DNA of 64,000 nucleotides, taken from Aliidiomarina indica (GTDB lineage Bacteria > Pseudomonadota > Gammaproteobacteria > Enterobacterales > Alteromonadaceae). The notes beneath the pieces are model-generated. The model saw only the letters and a list, made by a program, of their open reading frames with translations, was not told the DNA's origin and did not search any database. How positions within the stretch are numbered: the stretch's first letter is position 1; every line of letters begins with the position of its first letter. The translations under genes were made by a program, and so were the position numbers. The stretch is taken from the NCBI RefSeq assembly GCF_015354615.1, contig NZ_JACAVQ010000001.1, positions 744,001-808,000 of the forward strand, given 5' to 3'. This document shows, in pieces, positions 28,147-35,727 of this stretch.

Positions 28147-28238
28147 AGGAATTCCTGTGCAAAAAGATAGAGAAATAGGTTGGCTCATCCTACGAAGTTT
28201 CTTAACATGAATGAAGTGAATTTTATTAACGGACTAAC

Positions 28239-29144
28239 ATGAATCTAATTCATCTTAAAACAGACCTAAACCTATTGCGGGTATTGGCGGCTATTTATCG
28301 CGAGCGTCAGTTAAGCCGCGCTGCCGTGGAACTCTCTCTCACCCCTTCGGCGATTAGTCATGCATTGCGACGATTGCGTGAACAATTTGATGATCCATTA
28401 TTTGTGCGCCATGGTCGCGTGTTACGCCCCACCGCGCTGTGCGATAAAATTGCCCCCGACGTGCATGAACTCCTAATGCGCATGCAAGGGGTCATTGAAA
28501 GTGGTCGTCATTTTAATCCAGCGGATACCCGGCGTAGTTTTCGATTAGGCATTCCTGAGGCTATCGAAGCCGAAATATTTCCTCGGATTTTTCGTGAAAT
28601 CATCCGTTTTGCTCCCCATGCTCGGGTTGAGAGTATCGCTATACCCCACGCCCAACTCGGCGATTTCCTATTAAACCGGCAGGCGGATCTTGCCATTGAC
28701 GTGCCGCTTCCTCTTGCAGCACCAGTGCACCAACGGCCTTTGTATGCGGAAGATTTTGTTGTATTGGGCAAACGTGATAACAAACAGCTTCTTACTAAAG
28801 ATCGGTATTTGGCGGCCCAGCATATCGCTGTGTCAGCGCGGGCAAAAGGCACTGTACTTGAAGACTATTTGCTGCGTGAGTTAGGTGTTGAGCGGCGTTT
28901 AGCTATGCGCGTGCAAAGCTATCAAACCGCTGGTCATTTGGTTTCCATTAGCGGACATTATCTCACCTTGCCACGACGCATCGCCGAACGCTTAGTGACG
29001 CAATTTTCAGTTCGTTTGTGGGAGATGCCGGTGGAGATTCAAGTCGCCACCCGCTTGCAAATGTATTGGCATGACGCCCATGCCACAGATCCGGCCTTAC
29101 AATGGCTATTCCAACGCGTACACGATGTTCTAGCAAGTGAGTAA
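28239..29144 (+). CDS. LysR-family regulator divergent from the ACAD/kinase operon
   Basis: The 301-residue protein has an N-terminal helix-turn-helix (LSRAAVELSLTPSAISHALRRLRE) of the NodD/LeuO/PA-type LysR branch. The phrase DDPLFVRHGRVLRPT follows, then a complete effector domain. It is transcribed away from the acyl-CoA dehydrogenase gene with a short shared regulatory region, the usual layout for a LysR protein that controls the adjacent operon. Effector unknown, perhaps the CoA ester or free hydroxy acid. Confidence 0.88.
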   Translation: MNLIHLKTDLNLLRVLAAIYRERQLSRAAVELSLTPSAISHALRRLREQFDDPLFVRHGRVLRPTALCDKIAPDVHELLMRMQGVIESGRHFNPADTRRSFRLGIPEAIEAEIFPRIFREIIRFAPHARVESIAIPHAQLGDFLLNRQADLAIDVPLPLAAPVHQRPLYAEDFVVLGKRDNKQLLTKDRYLAAQHIAVSARAKGTVLEDYLLRELGVERRLAMRVQSYQTAGHLVSISGHYLTLPRRIAERLVTQFSVRLWEMPVEIQVATRLQMYWHDAHATDPALQWLFQRVHDVLASE

Positions 29145-29254
29145 CCAACGCACTAGCAGCCAATAAAAAACCGCGACCCCCTCCATGAGAGAGCCGCGGC
29201 TACACACACACCAAACACCGCTAGTCGCGCTGCTTAGTCACACAACAAGGTCAC

Positions 29255-30574
29255 TTAGTGATTGTGGTCGTCTTCTTCGAGGAATCCATGCCAGCTGACA
29301 CCGGCAGGCGAAAATTCCAGAGAAATTCGGTCTTCCACCAGACCATCATGCAAATCCACAATAATCACTTCTTGCGCAAGTGGATCGGTAATAAATGCGT
29401 CATGGCTAATTGGGCTAAAGGCCATCGTCGGGGCATGCTCGCCCATTTCATCAATCACATGCATTTCACTTTGAATTTCGTAATGGTCCGTTCGGAAACG
29501 AACGATGGTGAGATGGCCTGTGCTATCTAAAATGGCAAAGCGGTTACCACTATAATTAAAGCCAGCAGCATGGATGTGCGCATCAGCATTTTCTTCCCCG
29601 CGCCATTCGATATGATGCATGTCACCATCATCTAAATGTAACCAATACAATTCGTGACCCGCACGGCCGACAAAGTTCTGAGTGTTGTCGTGCGCATAAA
29701 TGGTACCTACGCGGCTATTCGCTTCGGTTATTGATGCTGGGTTTGCCAATTTTGCAGCGGTAAAGCCAGCATCATCTTCAGTAATGACTAACACGCCATC
29801 ACGGCAGCCAAAAGTGACATATACACTTGTTACCGCACTTCCGTGCAAACCAAGACAGGGCTCTTCAAAACGCTGAACAAAATCAAAGTGATCGCTGTGA
29901 CGCTCATAAACTTCTACGAAATCTGGCAGCACACCATCAACGTCAGCGCTGCGATAGCTTACAAACAAATCATTACCACGAATCTCTGCTGCTCCATGCT
30001 GATTGCGCTCTAGCTCAAGAGACGCCAACACGCGACCTTCACTCAAGCTGTGGTCACTTAACGCGTCAACTTTTGCAGGCACGCCAGAAACACCATCAAA
30101 GAACACAGCACCGCGAGTTTCAAACCAATCATAGTGGGTCGGTAATTCACCGAAGAGTTGGAAATCAATCAGTGATGGATCATGTTCGTGATAGTGACCA
30201 TGATCACCATGCGCTTCTGTTTCAAACCCACTATCAATAAAGCTGACCACGCCTGCGCTACGCTCAATGGCGATAGCATAACGGTAGCCCGGGCTTGGAT
30301 AGATACGCGCCGCCGGACCGGTAAGATGGAAATCCGCAATAATGACTTCGTCGTGCAGATCCAATACATATGCATGATCCGAGTCATGTGAAGTGAATAC
30401 CAAACGTCCCGAACGATCGTGATCATCACCATGGTCATGGCCGTCACCTCCACCGACCGGTGGGTTGGTTAACTCGACTGAAAGATTCTCGCCACAAGCC
30501 GAGAGTGTGAGTGCGGCTGCTACCGCGAGTGCACTCATTTTGATTGCCGGTAAAGTCGTTAACTTCATATTCAT
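29255..30574 (-). CDS. His-rich AztD-like zinc-binding lipoprotein
   Basis: The 439-residue protein has a signal ending LTLSAC, so it should be a lipoprotein. The mature part carries three histidine clusters: GGDGHDHGDDHDR just after the signal, AHGDHGHYHEHD near residue 136, and the C-terminal EEDDHNH. Between them are repeated beta-rich blades (for example RLVFTSHDSDHAYVLDLHD) consistent with a seven-bladed propeller. This matches the periplasmic zinc chaperone AztD in plan, and a perfect Zur-type box lies upstream. The partner AztABC transporter is not in the window. ATG 30568 is an alternative start. Confidence 0.65.
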   Translation of the reverse strand: MNMKLTTLPAIKMSALAVAAALTLSACGENLSVELTNPPVGGGDGHDHGDDHDRSGRLVFTSHDSDHAYVLDLHDEVIIADFHLTGPAARIYPSPGYRYAIAIERSAGVVSFIDSGFETEAHGDHGHYHEHDPSLIDFQLFGELPTHYDWFETRGAVFFDGVSGVPAKVDALSDHSLSEGRVLASLELERNQHGAAEIRGNDLFVSYRSADVDGVLPDFVEVYERHSDHFDFVQRFEEPCLGLHGSAVTSVYVTFGCRDGVLVITEDDAGFTAAKLANPASITEANSRVGTIYAHDNTQNFVGRAGHELYWLHLDDGDMHHIEWRGEENADAHIHAAGFNYSGNRFAILDSTGHLTIVRFRTDHYEIQSEMHVIDEMGEHAPTMAFSPISHDAFITDPLAQEVIIVDLHDGLVEDRISLEFSPAGVSWHGFLEEDDHNH

Positions 30575-30635
30575 CGCTTCCCTAGTTCTTCATCATATTT
30601 GCCGGTGAATCGACATAGCATTATCGAATGCAGTA

Positions 30636-30652
30636 ATGTTATAAGATAACAT
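30636..30652. promoter_or_regulatory. Candidate Zur (zinc uptake regulator) operator
   Basis: ATGTTAT-AAG-ATAACAT is a perfect 7-3-7 inverted repeat matching the core of the gammaproteobacterial Zur box. It lies between the divergent AztD-like gene (62 bases away) and an unknown lipoprotein gene (118 bases away). It overlaps TATAAC, a possible -10 element of the leftward gene, so bound Zur would block transcription when zinc is plentiful. Confidence 0.75.
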
Positions 30653-30770
30653 ATTAAATAACAAATAATAATTTTAACAATTGGTCGTCCATTCTGGTGC
30701 TTTCAGCGTAAGAGTTGTTCTATACTGTCAATGTTGGTTAAAAATCATCCACGAGAATGGGTTAAGAGCA

Positions 30771-31553
30771 ATGGTGATATCTCAGTCAGTCTCAACGACG
30801 CTGCGTTTGGCACTGGTCGCTTCGGTAGCGTTCTTCATGAGCGCCTGTATTCCTGTGCGTCAAAATGTGGTGATTGTGCCGCAGACTACGGGCTCGGTGT
30901 GGGCCGCAGAAACCGGACAACCGCTCGGTAACATCGCGCTACAAGCACATTTACGGGAAAGCAAAATTTATCCAGACACGCCGATTTTAAGTGAGTCGGT
31001 TGGCCCGTTTTTGATTCCATTATGGGAGGAAGAGCGCACCGATTGGCGCTTGCCCACAGTTGGCGGCACCTATCGTGAGGGCTATTTACTGGAAGCGCGA
31101 CATCAAGATTATGCGCCGGCGTATATGCACGTTGCTTTTATTCATCCGTTTGAGCGACAAGCGGATGGCTTTCCTGTATTCGTCTACACCGAACATATGG
31201 AATTGCCCGACACCATCGCTGAATGCCCACCGCGGATGGCCACCGCTCATGCGTGGACACTCGCCAATGATCTGCCCCGCTTAGCTGAAGAAACTTGGTT
31301 CCAAGAGATCTTTGTCCGCCATGGCGCTCAGGTTCATATGCTGGATGAATACTTCAGTACTACCCTCGGCCATTTCTACCGCAGTTGTGGCATTAGCTCT
31401 CAGGATCAGCAAGCGATTAATCAGGTATATCGCAGGGGCGTGGAATTGCTGTTACAAAATGAAGCCTACTTGCACACCGAATCAGTCTCAAGCAATGCAA
31501 ATCCCCGTCGGGGCGCGGGTGGCATTAATGATTTCTCAACGATTCGCGAGTAG
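30771..31553 (+). CDS. Uncharacterised lipoprotein divergent from the AztD-like gene
   Basis: The 260-residue protein has a lipoprotein-type signal peptide (LRLALVASVAFFMSAC). The mature N-terminal part, VPQTTGSVWAAETGQPLGNIALQAHL, looks like a carboxypeptidase-regulatory-like beta-sandwich. The middle has scattered histidines (HVAFIHPF). I do not recognise the family as a whole. The frame extends to 30681, but the ATG at 30771 starts a proper signal peptide. It shares the Zur-box intergenic region with the AztD-like gene, so joint zinc control is possible. Confidence 0.65.
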   Translation: MVISQSVSTTLRLALVASVAFFMSACIPVRQNVVIVPQTTGSVWAAETGQPLGNIALQAHLRESKIYPDTPILSESVGPFLIPLWEEERTDWRLPTVGGTYREGYLLEARHQDYAPAYMHVAFIHPFERQADGFPVFVYTEHMELPDTIAECPPRMATAHAWTLANDLPRLAEETWFQEIFVRHGAQVHMLDEYFSTTLGHFYRSCGISSQDQQAINQVYRRGVELLLQNEAYLHTESVSSNANPRRGAGGINDFSTIRE

Positions 31554-31678
31554 CCAACGCATTGCGTTGGTTACGTGCTATCAGCGCATCGCAGGTGGTT
31601 TCTCGATACCAACGCATTGCGTTGGTTACGTGCTATCAGCGCATCGGGGGTGGTTTCTCGATACCAACGCGGTGCGTT
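31554..31678. repeat. 55-bp tandem repeat with embedded palindrome
   Basis: Copies start at 31554 and 31609 (period 55, differing at only two positions), and a partial third at 31664. Each begins with the palindrome CCAACGCATTGCGTTGG; the third is degenerate (CCAACGCGGTGCGTT). The array begins immediately after the lipoprotein stop codon. Confidence 0.9.
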
Positions 31679-31737
31679 AGGCAGGGTTGCGTTAAACGAG
31701 CAAGGTTTGGCAATAGACTCTATCGAGAATATTACAC

Positions 31738-31768
31738 AAAAAAACGGCCCTATAAGAGGGCCGTTTTT
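31738..31768. terminator. Bidirectional Rho-independent terminator
   Basis: An AAAACGGCCC / GGGCCGTTTT stem with a seven-base loop has an A tract on one side and a T tract on the other. It is the terminator of the leftward suc operon (28 bases after the sucD stop) and also ends the rightward lipoprotein transcript. Confidence 0.9.
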
Positions 31769-31795
31769 ATATGCTTAAGACAATCTAGCTGGTGA

Positions 31796-32668
31796 CTACC
31801 AACCTGTCTTTTCACGCAACGCAGCGCCGATATCAGCAAGGCTACGTACGGTTTTCACACCAGCTGCTTCCAGAGCTGCAAATTTCTCGTCTGCAGTTCC
31901 TTTACCGCCAGAGATAATGGCACCGGCGTGGCCCATACGCTTCCCTGGAGGAGCCGTTACGCCCGCAATGTAAGAAACCACAGGCTTAGTGACATTGTTC
32001 TTGATGAACTCAGCCGCTTCTTCTTCTGCAGTACCGCCGATTTCGCCGATCATCACGATGGCTTCAGTCTTCGGATCTTTCTCGAACATCTCAAGGATAT
32101 CGATAAAGTTTGAACCAGGAATTGGATCGCCGCCGATACCTACACAAGTAGACTGACCAAAACCTTCGTCGGTAGTTTGCTTCACAGCTTCATAGGTTAG
32201 AGTACCTGAACGTGAAACGATACCTACGCGACCTGGCTTGTGAATATGACCTGGCATGATACCAATCTTACACTCACCCGGGGTGATAACACCTGGGCAG
32301 TTTGGACCAATCATGCGCACACCTTTGTGCGTCAGGTACTCTTTCACATACAGCATATCTAAGGTAGGAATACCTTCGGTAATGCACACAATCAGTTCGA
32401 TGCCAGCATCGGCAGCTTCAATGATTGAGTCTTTACAGAAAGGTGCTGGTACGTAAATAACTGATGCTGTTGCACCTGTTTTCGCAACCGCTTCTTTTAC
32501 CGTGTTGAATACCGGTAAACCTAAGTGTGTTTGACCACCTTTACCAGGGGTTACACCACCGACCATCTGCGTACCATAAGCAATGGCTTGCTCAGAATGG
32601 AAGGTACCTTGTCCACCCGTAAAACCTTGGCAGATAACTTTTGTATTCTTATCGATCAAAATAGACAT
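31796..32668 (-). CDS. sucD: Succinate--CoA ligase, alpha subunit
   Basis: The 290-residue subunit has the CoA-binding motif [13 protein letters not shown] and the active-site phosphohistidine region [18 protein letters not shown] with [10 protein letters not shown]. It forms a complex with SucC and conserves the thioester energy of succinyl-CoA as ATP or GTP. Its ATG overlaps the sucC stop by one base (TAATG). It is the last gene of sucABCD. Confidence 0.98.
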   Translation of the reverse strand: MSILIDKNTKVICQGFTGGQGTFHSEQAIAYGTQMVGGVTPGKGGQTHLGLPVFNTVKEAVAKTGATASVIYVPAPFCKDSIIEAADAGIELIVCITEGIPTLDMLYVKEYLTHKGVRMIGPNCPGVITPGECKIGIMPGHIHKPGRVGIVSRSGTLTYEAVKQTTDEGFGQSTCVGIGGDPIPGSNFIDILEMFEKDPKTEAIVMIGEIGGTAEEEAAEFIKNNVTKPVVSYIAGVTAPPGKRMGHAGAIISGGKGTADEKFAALEAAGVKTVRSLADIGAALREKTGW

Positions 32669-33834
32669 TATTGACCTCCCGCTGCAGCAACAACTTTCTG
32701 TGCTGCGTCAGTCAAACTGGTAGCCGCTTCAATGTTCAAGCCACTTTCAGCCAATTTCTGCGTACCCAATTCAGCGTTGTTACCTTCGAGGCGAACCACC
32801 ACAGGAACCTTCACGCCTACTTCTTCAACTGCGCCGATAATCCCTTCTGCGATCATGTCACAACGCACGATACCGCCGAAGATGTTTACGAATACAGCTT
32901 TTACTTTGTCATCCGACAAAATGATCTTAAATGCTTCAGATACGCGCTCTTTGGTCGCACCACCACCTACATCAAGGAAGTTCGCTGGCTCACCGCCGCT
33001 CAACTTCACGATGTCCATGGTACCCATGGCCAAACCAGCACCATTCACCATGCAGCCGATATTGCCATCTAGAGCAACGTAGTTCAGCTCAAACTTCGCA
33101 GCATGGGCTTCACGGGCATCTTCTTGTGAAGGATCGTGCATTTCTTTGATTTTTGGCTGACGGTACATAGCATTGCTATCGATATTGATTTTGCCATCCA
33201 AGCAATGCAAGTTGCCTTCGTCGGTGATGACCAACGGGTTAATTTCTAACAGCGCGAAATCATACTGTTCGAACATTTTTGCCAAGCCTAAGAAGATCTT
33301 AGTGAACTGCTTCACTTGATCAGGGTTTAAGCCCAACTGGAATGCTAAATCACGGCCTTGGAAAGGTTGTGGACCAACGGTTGGGTCGATAATCGCCTTC
33401 AAGATCTTCTCTGGCGTTTCTTCCGCAACTTTCTCGATCTCCACACCACCTTCTGTCGATGCCATGAATACAATTTTACGGGTCGCACGGTCTACAACCG
33501 CACCAAGATAAAGCTCTTGGGCGATATCAGTGCAGCTCTCAACTAAAATTTTAGCAACTGGCTGACCGTTTGCGTCTGTTTGATACGTCACTAAGTTTTT
33601 ACCAACCCAGTGCTCAGCGAATGCACGTACTTCATCGTGGCTGCTCACCAGCTTTACGCCGCCCGCTTTACCGCGGCCACCAGCGTGAACCTGACATTTA
33701 ACAACCCACTTGTCGCCGCCAATCTTTTTGGCCGCTTCGACAGCTTCTTCAGGAGTGTCTACAGCGAAGCCTTCTGATACTGGCAAGCCGAACTCTCTGA
33801 AAAGCTGTTTTGCTTGATACTCATGCAAATTCAT
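32668..33834 (-). CDS. sucC: Succinate--CoA ligase, beta subunit
   Basis: The 388-residue ATP-grasp subunit begins [19 protein letters not shown]. It has the nucleotide-binding segment [16 protein letters not shown] and the conserved LEINPLVIT and [12 protein letters not shown]. The length is identical to the E. coli type. A 134-base gap containing two hairpins separates it from sucB, while it is fused to sucD by a one-base overlap. Confidence 0.98.
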   Translation of the reverse strand: MNLHEYQAKQLFREFGLPVSEGFAVDTPEEAVEAAKKIGGDKWVVKCQVHAGGRGKAGGVKLVSSHDEVRAFAEHWVGKNLVTYQTDANGQPVAKILVESCTDIAQELYLGAVVDRATRKIVFMASTEGGVEIEKVAEETPEKILKAIIDPTVGPQPFQGRDLAFQLGLNPDQVKQFTKIFLGLAKMFEQYDFALLEINPLVITDEGNLHCLDGKINIDSNAMYRQPKIKEMHDPSQEDAREAHAAKFELNYVALDGNIGCMVNGAGLAMGTMDIVKLSGGEPANFLDVGGGATKERVSEAFKIILSDDKVKAVFVNIFGGIVRCDMIAEGIIGAVEEVGVKVPVVVRLEGNNAELGTQKLAESGLNIEAATSLTDAAQKVVAAAGGQ

Positions 33835-33865
33835 GATGCTTTTTCCGTTTGTTCATTCAAAACGA

Positions 33866-33884
33866 AAGCAGCCGACGGCTGCTT
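33866..33884. repeat. Hairpin upstream of sucC
   Basis: AAGCAGCC / GGCTGCTT with a three-base loop, 32 bases before the sucC start, within the sucB-sucC gap. On the leftward strand it is followed by TCGTTTT. It could be an RNA processing or attenuation element. Confidence 0.5.
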
Positions 33885-33931
33885 ACCCGAATTTTCGCGC
33901 GGGATTATACGTGTTTTACCGCGCAAATGAC

Positions 33932-33958
33932 AGCGGCAGCATGTAATAGGCTGCCGCT
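33932..33958. repeat. Hairpin downstream of sucB
   Basis: AGCGGCAGC / GCTGCCGCT with a nine-base loop, 10 bases after the sucB stop. No T tract follows on the leftward strand, so it is more likely a 3'-end stabiliser or processing site than a full terminator. Confidence 0.5.
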
Positions 33959-33968
33959 TTTAGTGCTA

Positions 33969-35711
33969 TTAGATATCCAACAACAGACGCTGTGGATCTT
34001 CCAGCAAGTTCTTCACGGTCACCAAGAAGCCTACCGACTCTTTACCGTCGACAATGCGGTGATCGTAGGACAGCGCAAGATACATCATTGGCAAGATTTC
34101 AACTTTGCCATCAACCGCCATAGGACGATCTTGAATCTTATGCATGCCCAAGATGGCACTTTGTGGTGGGTTTAAAATAGGCGTTGATAACAACGAACCA
34201 AATACCCCACCGTTGGTAATAGTGAAGTTACCGCCCTGCATTTCATCGAGGGTTAACTTACCATCACGGCCTTTAATCGCCAGATCTCTGATGCCTTGCT
34301 CAATTTCTGCCAAGCTCAATTTATCGCAATCACGCAGCACCGGAGTTACCAAACCACGAGGTGTCGATACCGCAATGCTAACGTCAAAATAATTGTGATA
34401 AACGATGTCATCGCCATCGATTGATGCATTCACTTCAGGGAAACGCTTTAAGGCTTCTACAACAGATTTCACGTAGAACGACATAAAGCCTAAACGAATA
34501 CCATGACGGTCTTCGAATTCTTTTTGGTACGTCTTACGCAAATCCATAATCGGCTTCATGTTCACTTCATTGAAGGTGGTTAACATGGCCGTCGAGTTTT
34601 TCGCTTCAAGCAGACGCTTCGCAATGGTTTTGCGCAAACGGGTCATAGGCACACGTTTTTGAGTGCGATCACCGGATACGGCTTGCTGGCTGCTTGTCGA
34701 CTTGCTCTCTGTTTTACTTTCCGATTTTTTGTCACCGGCAGACTTCACGTGTTTCTCCACATCTTCTTTGGTAATACGACCATCTTTGCCCGTGCCTTTT
34801 ACAGCGCTTGCCGACAAATCGTGTTCTGCCAATAAACGACGCACCGATGGGCTCACTGCATCAGAACCGCGATCTGCATCGCCATCGTCGTCACCATTAG
34901 AATCGTCAGAGTCGTCAGAATCGTCTGCATCGTCGTTAGGCGTAGCTGACGGCGAACCGCCTTTACTAATTTTACCAATCACATCTTTCGCACCAACATT
35001 GGCGCCTTCGTCATGAATGATTTCGGCCAACACGCCATCGGCCTCAGCAACCACTTCAAGAACAACTTTATCGGTTTCGATATCAACTAGGTTTTGATCC
35101 CGAGTTACTTTTTCACCCGCTTTTACGTGCCAGGTCGCGATAGTTGCTTCCGATACCGATTCTGGAAGTTCTGGTACTTTTACTTCGATAGACTCGCCCG
35201 AATCGTCTGAACTGTCGTCAGATTTTTTATCATCTTTTTTGGATTTCGAGTCTTTCTTATCCGAATCGTCTTTGTCATCCGAGTCGTCTTTGTCATCGGA
35301 ATCGTCTTTGTCATCGGAATCGTCTTTGTCATCGGAATCGTCTTTGTCATCGGAATCGTCATCCGAGTCGTCTTTCTTGTCCGACTTATCTTTTTTGTCC
35401 GACTTATCTTTTTTGTCGGACTTGTCTTTCTTGTCAGAATCGTCGCTCTTCTCTTTTTTCTCAGAGCCACCGTCGCCTTCATCGATACTACCGATAACTT
35501 CTTGGCTTTTCACAGTATCGCCTTCTTGCGCGCTGATTTTTCCAATCACGCCGTCTGCCTCAGCAACGACTTCAAGCACAACTTTATCGGTTTCGATATC
35601 CACCAGGTTTTGGTCACGGCTTACAGTATCGCCTTCCTTCACATGCCAAGTTGCGATAGTTCCGTCCGCTACGGATTCTGGTAATTCGGGTACTTTGATT
35701 TCAATCGCCAT
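33969..35711 (-). CDS. sucB: 2-oxoglutarate dehydrogenase E2 (dihydrolipoamide succinyltransferase) with two lipoyl domains
   Basis: The 580-residue E2 is much longer than the ~405-residue E. coli SucB. Lipoyl domain 1 spans residues 1-78 (lipoyl-lysine K43 in IETDKV) and lipoyl domain 2 about 173-250 (K215). Between them lies a Ser/Asp/Lys linker of about 90 residues built on a six-residue repeat, and a second Asp-rich linker covers about 255-283. The E1/E3-binding domain is at about 287-322. The catalytic domain ends with SYDHRIVDG (H551, D555). It transfers succinyl groups to CoA. It follows sucA by 16 bases. Confidence 0.96.
   Translation of the reverse strand: MAIEIKVPELPESVADGTIATWHVKEGDTVSRDQNLVDIETDKVVLEVVAEADGVIGKISAQEGDTVKSQEVIGSIDEGDGGSEKKEKSDDSDKKDKSDKKDKSDKKDKSDKKDDSDDDSDDKDDSDDKDDSDDKDDSDDKDDSDDKDDSDKKDSKSKKDDKKSDDSSDDSGESIEVKVPELPESVSEATIATWHVKAGEKVTRDQNLVDIETDKVVLEVVAEADGVLAEIIHDEGANVGAKDVIGKISKGGSPSATPNDDADDSDDSDDSNGDDDGDADRGSDAVSPSVRRLLAEHDLSASAVKGTGKDGRITKEDVEKHVKSAGDKKSESKTESKSTSSQQAVSGDRTQKRVPMTRLRKTIAKRLLEAKNSTAMLTTFNEVNMKPIMDLRKTYQKEFEDRHGIRLGFMSFYVKSVVEALKRFPEVNASIDGDDIVYHNYFDVSIAVSTPRGLVTPVLRDCDKLSLAEIEQGIRDLAIKGRDGKLTLDEMQGGNFTITNGGVFGSLLSTPILNPPQSAILGMHKIQDRPMAVDGKVEILPMMYLALSYDHRIVDGKESVGFLVTVKNLLEDPQRLLLDI
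35267..35356. repeat. 18-bp coding tandem repeat in the sucB linker
   Basis: Five head-to-tail copies of an 18-bp unit (CGTCTTTGTCATCGGAAT on the plus strand, one copy with two changes) encode the hexapeptide S-D-D-K-D-D. A related 18-bp unit (S-D-K-K-D-K) continues to about 35440. Such arrays change length easily by slippage without shifting the frame. Confidence 0.92.
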
Positions 35712-35727
35712 GATTAAGTCTCACCTG

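Noticed and set aside
29165-29202. CCGCG...CGCGG pairing after the LysR gene
   Set aside because: Short imperfect stem with a large loop and no T tract on the relevant strand.
31554-31678. CRISPR array
   Set aside because: The spacing segments are identical rather than unique, there are only two full units, and no cas genes are present.
31562-31795. Frames of 67-77 residues running through the 55-bp repeat
   Set aside because: They exist only because the repeat lacks stops in some frames; no ribosome-binding site and no family resemblance.
35180-35482. Minus-strand frame rich in Thr-Lys-Ile repeats
   Set aside because: A shifted reading of the same 18-bp array within sucB.
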